A stretch of DNA of 63,132 nucleotides from Desulfovibrio sp. (GTDB taxonomy: Bacteria; Desulfobacterota; Desulfovibrionia; Desulfovibrionales; Desulfovibrionaceae), in NCBI GenBank assembly GCA_017528345.1, contig JAFXOX010000033.1, positions 1 to 63,132 on the forward strand. Direction: 5' to 3'. The notes below the pieces were generated by a model that did not search any database, was not told the DNA's origin, and was given only the letters and a program-made list of their open reading frames with translations. Shown one piece after another: positions 8,057 to 16,181 of this stretch. The first letter of the stretch is position 1. Each line of letters opens with the position of its first letter. A program made the translations under genes and the position numbers.

Positions 8057-8989
8057 TTATTTGCCGTCAGGACGCTTGGGGGGCATAGGCGGGCGACGTT
8101 TGGCATGATTGGGATGCATGCTGTAGCGATAGATTTCATGAATTTCACGCGTATAGCCAGGGTAGAAGCCCTTGGTCATGCCCAGCACAATGTGGGAGCC
8201 GCGATTCATGAGCACAAGCATATCACCTGTGGAGGGATCCACGCACAGACCTTCGATCTCACCCTGTTTGATGGCCTCGTCCAGCTTTTTCTCGAGAACC
8301 ACGGGGGCACTGGTGGCACTGGTGACGTCGATGCGGTAGATAGCGTCGGGTTCATTGTCATCAGCTGTGCCGTCGTCGGCTGTGACAAAGAGGGAACCCT
8401 GCCAGTAGAAGACACCCTGCACCCACTGTGGCACAGGCTGCAGATGCACCTTGCGCAGATACTGACCGTTGACCAGGCTGTATTCATAGAGGTAACGGCC
8501 GCTTTCTTCACCGACCCATGAGCACATCCAGACGGTCTTCTTCACAGGATCCACAGTGATGCCGCTGACTTCTTCCTGTCCACTCTTGGGTTCAAACTTG
8601 AAGGTTCTTTTGAATTTCAGGGTCTCAGCGTCATGGATGGCAATCTGAATGTCCTTGCCGACACCGTCCATGAAGTTTTCAGCACCGAGAAAGAGCTCGC
8701 CATTGTAGACATCGATATCGCCGATGTGGTTGGAGGGAATGGTGTAGCCTTCAAAGGGATTTTCGTTCTTGGCTACCAGTTTGCCATTCATATCGTATTT
8801 GAAGAGCTTTTTGCTGTCTGAGACGTAGATGTATTTGCCGTCGCAGGCAACACCCTGGCGTCCGTCGACTTCCCTGACATCTTTCAGTTTGTACTTATAG
8901 CGCGGCATCTGCTGCGGGGCTGCCGTCGCCAGTGCGGGCATCAGCATGGCTGCCCCAAGAATAAGGGCTGTGAGAATCGAAGGCTTCAT
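8057..8989 (-). CDS. exported propeller-like protein, unknown function
   Basis: This 310-residue protein has a Sec signal peptide (MKPSILTALILGAAMLMPAL, cleavage near ATA-AP). The mature chain has repeated blades of the kind GVACDGKYIYVSDSKKLFKY, IGDIDVYNGELFLG, SGITVDPVKKTVWMCSW, VQGVFYWQGSLFVTADDG and IEGLCVDPSTGDMLVL. The spacing fits an NHL- or SMP30-like beta propeller of five to six blades. There are no clear catalytic metal ligands. The last 20 residues are rich in Pro, Arg and Lys. GGAG lies 8 bases before the ATG. It is monocistronic with its own terminator. A periplasmic binding or sensing role is possible but not shown. Confidence 0.75.
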   Translation of the reverse strand: MKPSILTALILGAAMLMPALATAAPQQMPRYKYKLKDVREVDGRQGVACDGKYIYVSDSKKLFKYDMNGKLVAKNENPFEGYTIPSNHIGDIDVYNGELFLGAENFMDGVGKDIQIAIHDAETLKFKRTFKFEPKSGQEEVSGITVDPVKKTVWMCSWVGEESGRYLYEYSLVNGQYLRKVHLQPVPQWVQGVFYWQGSLFVTADDGTADDNEPDAIYRIDVTSATSAPVVLEKKLDEAIKQGEIEGLCVDPSTGDMLVLMNRGSHIVLGMTKGFYPGYTREIHEIYRYSMHPNHAKRRPPMPPKRPDGK

Positions 8990-9000
8990 CGCAAACTCCT

Positions 9001-9600
9001 CTATTTGAAGTTACGGCAAGGAGACTATCTCCCTGGAGTGACCGATGGAAACGTCGAAGTTGGAGAAAAATGGTCAGTGCTTGCGCGTTTTTTTTTTTTG
9101 AAATGCAGGGAAACTTCTGTCGGTGTTTATGGGGATACGCCTTTGGCAGGCCTCTTGAACACCCAGCCTCAAGTCGGGGGATTCCTCAAGGTATATTTTG
9201 GTTTTCGCCTGCACATCCCCCTGTTGGAATGGTATGGCTTGTAACCAAGCACCATGCTTCCAGGTCTCACGAGCTTTCCACAGGCTGACACGGTTTGCCC
9301 GGTTGCCAAAGAGCAGTTTGCGACAGGAAAGGCAGAAAGGCAAGGAAATTCTCGCGGTATGCCTGATATCCCCGTTACTAGTCACAGCTGTTTTCTTTCA
9401 AGGCAGGCGTTTCAACGTCACCTAGGTCTTTCACTGTACCTTGTGCTCAGGTGACTGTGAACGGTCACATATCCTGTGTCTTTCGGCCTGGGCGTTACGG
9501 CGTGTTGGGGCAAGGCCGGGGAGACATTGCCGGAACGGCAACGGAGTCTTGTCGACTTTTTTTGTCTTTCGCGTTGTCTTGCCATGAGCCTGATTTGGGC
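9001..9600. other. intergenic region without a convincing gene
   Basis: This stretch separates the divergent propeller-like and metalloprotease genes. Open frames on both strands lack protein-like composition and ribosome binding sites. A short hairpin (GTGAC and GTCAC around 9453-9470) and a T-run near 9090 are visible, but neither forms a terminator. Confidence 0.5.
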
Positions 9601-9629
9601 TTGACGCTCTGGCCGCTTGACTCTACAAA
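9601..9629 (+). promoter_or_regulatory. promoter of the metalloprotease gene
   Basis: TTGACG (9601-9606) and TACAAA (9624-9629) are 17 bases apart. They lie 36 bases before the start codon, which is preceded by AAAGGAGAGG. Confidence 0.55.
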
Positions 9630-9665
9630 AAAAATCTTCGAAGTCTGCAAAAAAGGAGAGGTGCT

Positions 9666-10517
9666 ATGCGCTGGCAGGATATGGAACGCAGTCAAAATGT
9701 CGAAGATCGCCGCGGCCGCTCGCTGGGACGCATCCCTGTAGGAGGAAAACCCGGAATACTTGTGCTTCTGGTTGTTCTGGTGGCCGGCTATTACGGCGTG
9801 GACCTGACAGGCCTGCTTGGGGGAGGTGTGTCACAGGCGCCCACAAGCCTGCAGCAGAGGGCACCGCAGGCTTCAGGCGATGACTCTCTTGCGGAATTTA
9901 CCAAGGTTGTGCTCAAGCAGACGGAAGACCTTTGGCAGCACTTTTTCCGAGGGCTTGGCCGCAACTATGAGCCCCCCAGACTCGTGCTGTACAGCGGCAC
10001 CACCGAAACGGCCTGCGGCTACGGACAGGCAGCCATGGGACCTTTTTATTGTCCGGCTGATCGCAAGCTCTACATTGACCTCTCCTTCTACAACGATATG
10101 CAGAGCAAGCTTGGGGGCGGTGGCGATTTTGCCTTAGGCTATGTGGTCGCCCATGAAGTTGGTCATCATGTGCAGAACCTTGTGGGAACAGCTGAGCAGG
10201 TGCGAAATCTTCAGGCTCGTCTTGACCAGCGCGGTGCCAATCAGGTGTCGGTTCTGATGGAATTGCAAGCTGACTGCTATGCCGGTGTGTGGGGGCATAG
10301 TGTCGCAAGGTCTGGGAGACTGGAAGGCGGTGATCTTGAAGAAGCCCTGCGTACGGCAACAGCCATTGGCGATGACCGTCTGCAGCGCAGAAGTCAGGGT
10401 AGGGTTGTCCCGGACAGTTTTACCCACGGTACAAGCGAGCAGCGCTACAGTTGGTTCAAGCGGGGCTTTGATACGGGCAATCCCGCGCAGTGCAATACCT
10501 TTGACAGCCTGCGTTAG
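9666..10517 (+). CDS. ypfJ: YpfJ-type neutral zinc metallopeptidase
   Basis: The product has 283 residues. A basic N-terminus ([17 protein letters not shown]) precedes one transmembrane helix (about 30-50), placing the rest in the periplasm. The catalytic region includes [20 protein letters not shown] and the zinc site HEVGHH near residue 163, an HExxH motif, with a downstream helix ([13 protein letters not shown]) that carries the third acidic ligand. This order matches the YpfJ/DUF neutral zinc metallopeptidase family, found in many Proteobacteria and of unknown natural substrate. The length is normal for the family (about 280). It is convergent with the Ro-like gene and ends 15 bases from it. 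Confidence 0.9.
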   Translation: MRWQDMERSQNVEDRRGRSLGRIPVGGKPGILVLLVVLVAGYYGVDLTGLLGGGVSQAPTSLQQRAPQASGDDSLAEFTKVVLKQTEDLWQHFFRGLGRNYEPPRLVLYSGTTETACGYGQAAMGPFYCPADRKLYIDLSFYNDMQSKLGGGGDFALGYVVAHEVGHHVQNLVGTAEQVRNLQARLDQRGANQVSVLMELQADCYAGVWGHSVARSGRLEGGDLEEALRTATAIGDDRLQRRSQGRVVPDSFTHGTSEQRYSWFKRGFDTGNPAQCNTFDSLR

Positions 10518-10532
10518 TTTGCATGCTTGTGC

Positions 10533-11993
10533 TTAGGCTGTGATATGCTCGTAGCGTGTGGAAGCTAACGTCTCAAGCATAAAATCAACGGGAGTGAACT
10601 TCCCACTCTTCAGCAGTTTAAAGATAATAGGCGATGAACCACTGATCAAGATAACGCCTTTCTCATTGAGGGAAACTGGCTGCTGTTCATTGCGGTTATC
10701 AACATTCCAGAACACAAGGCGCGGCAGCGTATACCCATGCTCCTCAAAGCGCTTTTTGGCGTATTCGAAATTGGTCAGATCCGCATCTTCAGTGCATCTA
10801 TCAAACTCCATATCGGAGATGATATATAAGGTTTTTGGAAGCTCACGCGCAGCACTGTTATGGGTAAGAGCCGTTTGTAAAATGAGCTCAAAAACCTTTT
10901 GGAGATTGGTATTGGCGCATTCGTTGAAGGTTTGGCAGTAGAGGACCTTGTCCACGATAGTCTCACCCTTGATTTTGACAAGGCGGGGATGTTGTGAAAA
11001 GGTGATAAAATGGCCTTTGAAGAGGCCCGTATTGCGCTCCGCGTAGTAAATGGCCAAAGAGAGGGCCACAGCCGCCGGCACGTGGGAGCTAGCGTACATG
11101 GATGCCGAGCCATCCATGACAACCAGAGCATTGTCGCCGTTTGTGAAATCCTCAAGAGCATTCCAGGTTGCATTGAGCGCTGCGAGCTCTTCAGGTTGTG
11201 CCTGATTGTCTGCGCTGAGGATGCTTGTGACGATGTCTGAAGGGAGAACATTGGAGGTGTTCAGTCTTGCTTGCCCCTGGGATGTGGCACGGAGAAATGC
11301 CTGGTAGCGTTCTTTATCGTGGCGCAGAAAAGCCTTGCGGTATTTGAGCAAGGCCCGTGATGGCTGCATCTGGTAGTCAAAACTGTAGTCCAGAACGCGC
11401 AGATTGTTTTCAAGCAGGTGTAAGTGTTGGCGTAGGGCCGAGAGTTTTTTGCGGTAGCTTGCCTGATTCATGCCAAGCGCTTTGGCGAGGACTTTGGCAG
11501 AGGCAACCGTTTTGGGGCTTGAGGCATTGACTGATGGCAGCCATTTGGCCAGAAGAGAAACCGGTTTTGCCTTGGCAAGAGCCTCAAGATCAGCGTTGAG
11601 TTTGTTCGCGACAAAAGCGATCATATCGTCGTGGCATTGCGTTGCGAGAAGCTCAAGAAGGTCATCATAGCGTCCAAACTCGACAATGGCGTCGAGATTT
11701 TTGCGCACAGATTCCGGCTTATGATTGGCGAGCCAGCGTAAAAGACATCGGAAAACGCGTCGCTCACCGAGCCCTTCGCGCACATCACGCGCGAAGAAAA
11801 GAATTTTCATGGCAAGATCCGCATTTTCTATGTAGGCCCTGACAAAACGTGAGATGCATATCGTTTCTTCAGCTTCTCTCAGAGCACCAATCGTCGCGAA
11901 GAGATCAAGACAGTCATTGCCTGTGGAATACAAGGAGACGGCGTCATTTTCCGTCGTTGTTCTGTTGGCTTTTTTTGTGAAGGCGTTGAGCAT
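10533..11993 (-). CDS. Ro60/TROVE-like (DUF2828) protein with von Willebrand A domain
   Basis: This 486-residue protein has two parts. The N-terminal helical part contains MKILFFARDVREGLGERRVF, a hallmark shared by DUF2828 and TROVE proteins, followed by HEAT-like helices. The C-terminal von Willebrand A domain carries the metal site DGSAS (about 294-298), later TLYIISDMEFD, and RLVFWNVDNR with ILISGSSP, typical of DUF2828. Ro60-like proteins form a ring that binds Y RNAs and defective RNAs. Whether DUF2828 proteins bind RNA is not established here. I chose ATG 11993, preceded by AAAGGGA, over an upstream in-frame start at 12074 whose extension looks non-coding. A candidate structured RNA lies immediately upstream on the other strand. 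Confidence 0.75.
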   Translation of the reverse strand: MLNAFTKKANRTTTENDAVSLYSTGNDCLDLFATIGALREAEETICISRFVRAYIENADLAMKILFFARDVREGLGERRVFRCLLRWLANHKPESVRKNLDAIVEFGRYDDLLELLATQCHDDMIAFVANKLNADLEALAKAKPVSLLAKWLPSVNASSPKTVASAKVLAKALGMNQASYRKKLSALRQHLHLLENNLRVLDYSFDYQMQPSRALLKYRKAFLRHDKERYQAFLRATSQGQARLNTSNVLPSDIVTSILSADNQAQPEELAALNATWNALEDFTNGDNALVVMDGSASMYASSHVPAAVALSLAIYYAERNTGLFKGHFITFSQHPRLVKIKGETIVDKVLYCQTFNECANTNLQKVFELILQTALTHNSAARELPKTLYIISDMEFDRCTEDADLTNFEYAKKRFEEHGYTLPRLVFWNVDNRNEQQPVSLNEKGVILISGSSPIIFKLLKSGKFTPVDFMLETLASTRYEHITA

Positions 11994-12084
11994 GAATTCC
12001 CTTTTTGGCGCTGCGTTTGTGTTGACAGAGCCCGGAAAATGTTTCAAAAAAAAGTTCAAAGGCACGAACAGCAAATGCTATGGC

Positions 12085-12230
12085 GACGTCCTGTGTCCTT
12101 GGGAGACAGGATATTGCTTTTGAGCTGGTCCTTCGGGATCTGTGCCTTGTTGAGCGTATTCTGTACGCTTGCGTGACACGCTGTTGCAGATGTGTCGTTG
12201 TTAACCGTCCCTTGGGGCGGTTTTTTTTTG
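12085..12230 (+). ncRNA. candidate structured small RNA beside the Ro-like gene
   Basis: A strong plus-strand terminator at 12203-12229 lies between two minus-strand genes, so it must end a plus-strand transcript, and no plus-strand gene is there. Upstream, TGCTATGGC (12076-12084) resembles an extended -10, with TTCAAA 18 bases before. The interval folds locally: CCTGTGTC/GAGACAGG (12090-12110, one G-G mismatch), GGTCC/GGATC closed by a TTCG tetraloop (12127-12140), AGCGTA/TACGCT (12153-12169), and GACAC/GTGTC (12174-12196). Its position next to a Ro60-like gene recalls bacterial Y RNAs. I find no firm tRNA-like module, so identity as a Y RNA is only a hypothesis. Confidence 0.45.
12203..12229 (+). 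terminator. orphan plus-strand terminator
   Basis: AACCGTCC and GGGCGGTT close a 4-base loop (CTTG), followed by nine T at 12221-12229. On the minus strand the stem is not followed by T, so it does not serve the LysR gene that ends at 12233. Confidence 0.85.
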
Positions 12231-12232
12231 GC

Positions 12233-13129
12233 TCAAGGCCAAACATGCTGCGCTGCGATTTCTTCCCGCAGGCTTTCCAGAAAGGCCACAGCCGCATGGG
12301 AAAAACGTCGTGATTTTTTCCAGACAATATCTAAGCCTACCTCAAGGCGTGGCTCAAGGGGGAGAAAGCAGAGGGGACTTTGGCTGTCCGTACGGGCAAT
12401 TTTATCCAGGCAGAGGGCATGTCCCAGGCCTTCTTCAACCATGAGTGCGGCATTGTAGAGAAGATGGTAATGAACGACGTAGTTGAGGTGAGAGGCATTT
12501 TTGCCAGCCCAGCCTGCAATTTCGTCGGTCACCATGCTTTGATCGGAGATAAGCAGAGGCAGCCCCACAAGATCACTGGCTTTTGCGTGTGAGAGACCAG
12601 CTAAAGGTCCGTCCTTACGGGTGAGGACACCCCATCTGTCTGCGACTGGCAACTTGAGAAAATCATAGCCTGAGAGACTGGCCGGTTCCACAAAAAGGCC
12701 AAAATCGAGCAGGCCCCGTTCGAGACGTTCCGTGACATCCTGGGCATTGCCGCTGAATAGGCGAAATGCGACCTGCGGATTGCTTTGCCGTACTCGTTGT
12801 GCGGCACGTGCAAGAATGCGCATGGCGTCGGTTTCGCCGCCACCGATCACCACCTCACCACTGATGGCGCCTTTGGGAGCCTGAAACTCCGCCATGGTTT
12901 TGTCGGCAAGCTCGAGCAGTTCAAGGGCGCGCTGTCTGAGAAAGAGACCGTCCTCAGTGAGAACAATGCCACGTTTGCCGCGGGTGAAAAGGTTGGCGCC
13001 CAATTCCTCTTCCAGATCCTGCATCTGCTTGGAAAGGGTGGGCTGTGTGAGATGCAGTACTGAGGCTGCCCGTGAAATAGTCCCTTCTCGGGTCACTGCC
13101 AGAAAATAGCGTAGCGTGCGCAGATCCAT
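12233..13129 (-). CDS. LysR family transcriptional regulator
   Basis: This 298-residue regulator has the N-terminal winged helix typical of LysR (MDLRTLRYFLAVTREGTISR, then AASVLHLTQPTLSKQMQDLE) and a C-terminal periplasmic-binding-protein-like effector domain (GEVVIGGGETDAMRIL onward). I chose ATG 13129, where the HTH begins and which follows GGGAGG; the open frame continues 16 codons upstream. It is divergent from the cyclophilin-like/flavodoxin/cupin genes and probably regulates them. The GGGAGG lies in a small hairpin (GCCTC paired with GAGGC), which could reduce its translation. Confidence 0.92.
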   Translation of the reverse strand: MDLRTLRYFLAVTREGTISRAASVLHLTQPTLSKQMQDLEEELGANLFTRGKRGIVLTEDGLFLRQRALELLELADKTMAEFQAPKGAISGEVVIGGGETDAMRILARAAQRVRQSNPQVAFRLFSGNAQDVTERLERGLLDFGLFVEPASLSGYDFLKLPVADRWGVLTRKDGPLAGLSHAKASDLVGLPLLISDQSMVTDEIAGWAGKNASHLNYVVHYHLLYNAALMVEEGLGHALCLDKIARTDSQSPLCFLPLEPRLEVGLDIVWKKSRRFSHAAVAFLESLREEIAAQHVWP

Positions 13130-13215
13130 GGAGCCTCCCTTGAGAGGCAGTTTACCATGCATACAAGATATATCCAAGTATAAAAGATAAGTATTTGTTT
13201 GGGGTTGACGCTCAA
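13130..13215. promoter_or_regulatory. divergent promoter and likely LysR operator region
   Basis: The stretch 13155-13200 is strongly AT-rich, with ATACTT twice on the minus strand and TATCTT steps, giving several T-N11-A patterns of the LysR type. TTGACG at 13205 could be the -35 of the plus-strand operon but its -10 is unclear. The placement between a LysR gene and a divergent operon is the main argument. Confidence 0.35.
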
Positions 13216-13281
13216 GATAAGATGCGTTGGATGGGGGGGGCGGTCTGGCAGCTTTGTGTCCTTTTTGCGGAGAGGTGGAGA

Positions 13282-13704
13282 ATGCCAGCTTTTTTCCGTG
13301 GTTATCTGCTCGTAGCCCTTGTGTTCAGCTTACTTATGGCTGGACCTGCGAGGTCAGAAGAAACCGTGCAGATCGTTTTGGAATCGACATCCTATGCTCT
13401 GACCCTTGAGCAGACAGCCGCAGCCCAGGCTTTTGCCGGACTTTTGCCGCTGACGCTGACGATGCAGGAACTCAACGGCAATGAAAAGTATGCCCGGCTT
13501 CCCAGGCCTTTGCCTCACAAGGACGAGGCTGTGGGGTATGTGCGGGCAGGGGATCTCATGCTTTTTGGCAAAGACTGTCTGGTCCTTTTTTACAAGAGTT
13601 TTGCAACCAACTACCCATACACCAGGCTTGGCCGCCTCAACAATCCCACAGACCTTGCGCGCATTGTCGGTAGCCAATCCATAGACGTCACCATTCACCC
13701 CTAA
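13282..13704 (+). CDS. exported cyclophilin-like fold protein
   Basis: The product has 140 residues. A signal peptide (MPAFFRGYLLVALVFSLLMA, cleavage near ARS-EE) precedes a compact beta domain with LPLTLTMQELNGNEKYARLP and VRAGDLMLFGKDCLVLFYKS. These are the landmarks of the bacterial cyclophilin-like fold family (about 110-residue domain), often found next to flavodoxins, cupins and LysR regulators. It has no proline isomerase catalytic set that I can see, and its function is unknown. ATG 13282 begins the signal peptide with GGAGAGGTGG just upstream; the frame is open further upstream to 13195. Confidence 0.75.
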   Translation: MPAFFRGYLLVALVFSLLMAGPARSEETVQIVLESTSYALTLEQTAAAQAFAGLLPLTLTMQELNGNEKYARLPRPLPHKDEAVGYVRAGDLMLFGKDCLVLFYKSFATNYPYTRLGRLNNPTDLARIVGSQSIDVTIHP

Positions 13705-13717
13705 CAGGATTTTCCCT

Positions 13718-14260
13718 ATGCCCAAGAGTGTTTTGATAATTTCCACGAGTCCGCGAAAAAACAGTAACTCTGATGCCCTGGCTGAAGCCTTTGCAGAAGG
13801 TGCAAGGGCAGCAGGTCATGTGGTGAAAAAAGTCAGTTTGCGCGACAAGACGCTCAATTTCTGTAAGGGCTGTCTGAGCTGTCAGAAGACGCTGCGCTGC
13901 GTGCAGCAGGACGATGCCTGGACGATTGTCCAGGACATGTGCCACGCAGATGTCGTCTGTTTTGCCACGCCTGTGTACTACTATGCTGTGTGTGGACAGC
14001 TCAAGACGTTGCTTGACCGGGCCAACCCGCTTTTCCCCGCTGACTATGCCTTTCGAGATGTCTATCTTCTGGCCTCAGCTGCCGAAGACGATCCCAAAGC
14101 CATGGACGGAGCGGTCAGTGATCTTGAGGGGTGGATTGCCTGTTTTCCCAAGAGCCGCCTTGCGGGCGTTGTGCGCGGCACAGGCGTGACGGCAGCTGGT
14201 GATATCCAAAAACGACCTGACGTTCTGCAGGCTAGCCGCAGCCTCGGAGAGCGCTGCTAA
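13718..14260 (+). CDS. flavodoxin-family NAD(P)H-dependent FMN reductase with Cys cluster
   Basis: This 180-residue protein has the flavodoxin-like fold of NADPH-dependent FMN reductases. The phosphate-binding loop STSPRKNSNSDAL is at residues about 9-21. CKGCLSC with a following C (about 49-60) matches the cysteine motif of iron-sulfur flavoproteins. ATPVYYYAVCGQLKTLLDR is the second FMN-contact segment. The cysteines suggest a 4Fe-4S cluster or a redox-active site. It starts 13 bases after the cyclophilin-like gene and is surely in the same operon. The likely role is reduction of quinones or similar compounds; the substrate is unknown. Confidence 0.85.
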   Translation: MPKSVLIISTSPRKNSNSDALAEAFAEGARAAGHVVKKVSLRDKTLNFCKGCLSCQKTLRCVQQDDAWTIVQDMCHADVVCFATPVYYYAVCGQLKTLLDRANPLFPADYAFRDVYLLASAAEDDPKAMDGAVSDLEGWIACFPKSRLAGVVRGTGVTAAGDIQKRPDVLQASRSLGERC

Positions 14261-14361
14261 GCTTGTTAGGGGTCGAGAACGGCTTAACTGTCTGCGCGAA
14301 AGCTTCAGATGTTAAGAACTAGAATTTTTTGCGGAATTTAGGTATCAAAAAGGAGAAATCT

Positions 14362-14877
14362 ATGTGTCGTCTTTATAGGCAAATACTTCTGACCCTGTTG
14401 TGCCTCCTGATTGCTGTTCCGGCCTTATCTGCCGAAGTGACACCTCAGGAAAGCAAAGCTATTATCAAGGAGTTGAAAGCGATAGGAGGTGCCGTTCAAC
14501 CCATTGGCATGACAAACGACGCCTATGCCAAGTATTTCACGGGCCAGAGCTATTTGGCGAATTTGTCCAGTGATAAGAGCTTCCCTGTGCATAATGTGAC
14601 CTTTGCCCATGGCGCTCATACCTTCTGGCACATTCACCACAATACCTGTCAGGTTCTTATTGCTGAGGCCGGACGCGGTTATTATCAGCTTTGGGGGGAT
14701 ACTCCCAAACTTCTTCTTCCCGGACAAACGGTAACCATCCCTGCTGGTGTCAAGCATTGGCATGGCGCGGCACCTAACACAAGCTTTCAGCATGTTGCCT
14801 TGATGAAGCAAGGCGAGGGAGTGTATACCGAATGGCTAGAACCGGTCGATGCTGCTGCATATGGAGCCTTGAAATAG
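14362..14877 (+). CDS. exported cupin-domain protein
   Basis: The product has 171 residues. A Sec signal peptide (MCRLYRQILLTLLCLLIAVP, cleavage near LSA-EV) precedes a cupin barrel with the metal ligands in motif 1 (GAHTFWHIHHNTCQVL, with several His) and motif 2 (PGQTVTIPAGVKHWHGAAP). The family binds a divalent metal and is often annotated as carboxymuconolactone decarboxylase-like cupin near LysR and flavodoxin genes. ATG 14362 is preceded by AAAAAGGAGAA. It follows the flavodoxin gene by 101 bases and is probably cotranscribed. Export to the periplasm is clear; the reaction is not. Confidence 0.85.
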   Translation: MCRLYRQILLTLLCLLIAVPALSAEVTPQESKAIIKELKAIGGAVQPIGMTNDAYAKYFTGQSYLANLSSDKSFPVHNVTFAHGAHTFWHIHHNTCQVLIAEAGRGYYQLWGDTPKLLLPGQTVTIPAGVKHWHGAAPNTSFQHVALMKQGEGVYTEWLEPVDAAAYGALK

Positions 14878-14947
14878 GTTTTGTCCAGGAATCGTGCTGG
14901 CTGATGCAAAGAATACTGGCTATTCCAACCAACATCAAAAAAGCAAT

Positions 14948-14999
14948 GGAGGCAGCGGCCTCCCCGTCATGATGACGGGGTTTTTACGCTGAATTGCCG
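14948..14999 (+). promoter_or_regulatory. SD-hairpin-start element, copy 2
   Basis: GGAGG (14948-14952), CAGCG (14953-14957), an inner stem CCCCGTC/GACGGGG with loop ATGAT (14962-14980), six T/A bases, CGCTG (14987-14991), and an 8-base spacer lead to the ATG at 15000. There is no other Shine-Dalgarno near the ATG. GCCTCC at 14958-14963 can alternatively pair with GGAGGC. The small upstream ATG at 14946 meets a TGA after eight codons, so a conserved leader peptide is unlikely. Confidence 0.65.
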
Positions 15000-16100
15000 A
15001 TGAGTATTTCCCGCCGCAATTTTGTCAAAGGCGTGACCGCAGCAACTTTGGGAGCGGTCACCGTGGATCTCTTGCCAGAGCCTTCACAAGGAGCTGCGCC
15101 TATGAAGTCGAACGCTGTTCAGCCCGGAACGGGCGGTGAGCGCTATCTTCCCTATGCCGAGCGCAAAGGGGCAGAGTCGGATGTCTGGTTTACCCGTGAT
15201 CTTTCCGCACAAGGCCTGCAAACTATCTTTGCCAAAGTGGCCTCTGCGTTATCTGGCAAGGTTGCCATTAAACTGCATACCGGTGAAAAAAATGGTCCCA
15301 ACATTATTCCGAGACCCTGGGTCAAGGCATTGATTGAACAGAATCTGCCAGGGGCAAGCATTGTGGAAACCAATGCCTATTATGAAGGTGACCGCTATAC
15401 CACAGAGCAGCACCGTAAGACACTCAAGGTCAATGGGTGGACCTTTGCGCCCGTCGATATTCTGGACGAACATGGAACTGCCATGCTGCCTGTGAAAGGC
15501 GGCAAATGGTTTACAGAAATGAGCGTTGGCAAAGGTCTGCTTGCCTATGATTCCTTGCTTGCGCTGACCCATTTCAAAGGCCATGTTATGGGCGGCTTTG
15601 GCGGCAGCGATAAAAACATTGGCATTGGCTGCGCAGATGGCCGTATCGGCAAGGCCATGATTCACACGCGTAAGGGCGAGGGGCAGTGGAGCATCAGTGG
15701 CGAAGAATTTATGGAGCGTATGACTGAGTCGACCAAATCCGTGGTGGATCATTTTGCGACAAAAATCGCCTTTATCAATGTCCTGCGCAATATGTCGGTT
15801 TCCTGCGATTGCGAAGGCGTTGCCGCGGCACCTGTGGTTACCCCCAATATCGGTATTGTGGCCTCTCTGGATATTCTTGCTGCTGATCAGGCCTCTGTGG
15901 ATCTGGTCATGGCGCTTTCAGCAAAAGATCGGGCAGCCTTGGCTGAGCGTATGAGTTCGCGTCATGGTTTTAGGCAGCTGAGCTATATGAAGGAACTTGG
16001 CATGGGCAATGACCGCTATCGTCTGCTTGACCTGGATCATGGCGGAAAGCCTATTGAAGTCAAGGAAGCCGTGGCGGATGTCAAACCGTTTAGCGCATAA
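15000..16100 (+). CDS. Tat-exported DUF362 protein
   Basis: This 366-residue protein has a twin-arginine signal (MSISRRNFVKGVTAATLGAV) and a mature DUF362 domain: VAIKLHTGEKNG near residue 80, IVETNAYYEGDRY, ALTHFKGHVMGGFGGSDKNI and IGCADGRIGK. DUF362 proteins are redox or metal-associated proteins of unknown reaction, many with ferredoxin domains. This one has no CxxCxxC ferredoxin motif but has Cys at GIGCAD and SCDCEG. Tat export suggests it folds with a cofactor in the cytoplasm. It follows the cupin gene by 122 bases, with its own structured leader, and ends at a strong terminator. It is probably part of the same functional group. Confidence 0.88.
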   Translation: MSISRRNFVKGVTAATLGAVTVDLLPEPSQGAAPMKSNAVQPGTGGERYLPYAERKGAESDVWFTRDLSAQGLQTIFAKVASALSGKVAIKLHTGEKNGPNIIPRPWVKALIEQNLPGASIVETNAYYEGDRYTTEQHRKTLKVNGWTFAPVDILDEHGTAMLPVKGGKWFTEMSVGKGLLAYDSLLALTHFKGHVMGGFGGSDKNIGIGCADGRIGKAMIHTRKGEGQWSISGEEFMERMTESTKSVVDHFATKIAFINVLRNMSVSCDCEGVAAAPVVTPNIGIVASLDILAADQASVDLVMALSAKDRAALAERMSSRHGFRQLSYMKELGMGNDRYRLLDLDHGGKPIEVKEAVADVKPFSA

Positions 16101-16117
16101 TCTGCGCAAGGTAGTAA

Positions 16118-16160
16118 GCGCAAAAAAAAGCCGTCCTTACCGGGCGGCTTTTTTTTGCGC
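16118..16160. terminator. bidirectional terminator between DUF362 and the acetyltransferase
   Basis: AAAAAAAAGCCGTCC (16122-16136) and GGGCGGCTTTTTTTT (16142-16156) form a long stem with one G-T pair, flanked by GCGC on each side, giving T-runs on both strands. It ends convergent transcripts. Confidence 0.9.
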
Positions 16161-16181
16161 TTTGTTTTCTGCGAGCTTCGC

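Noticed and set aside
9453..9470. GTGAC/GTCAC hairpin upstream of the metalloprotease gene
   Set aside because: The stem is only five pairs and no function or T-run accompanies it.
12120..12145. GCTGGTCC in the candidate RNA matches the 5' part of animal Y RNA
   Set aside because: The match is 8 bases and falls in a different structural context (a TTCG hairpin), so it is treated as chance.
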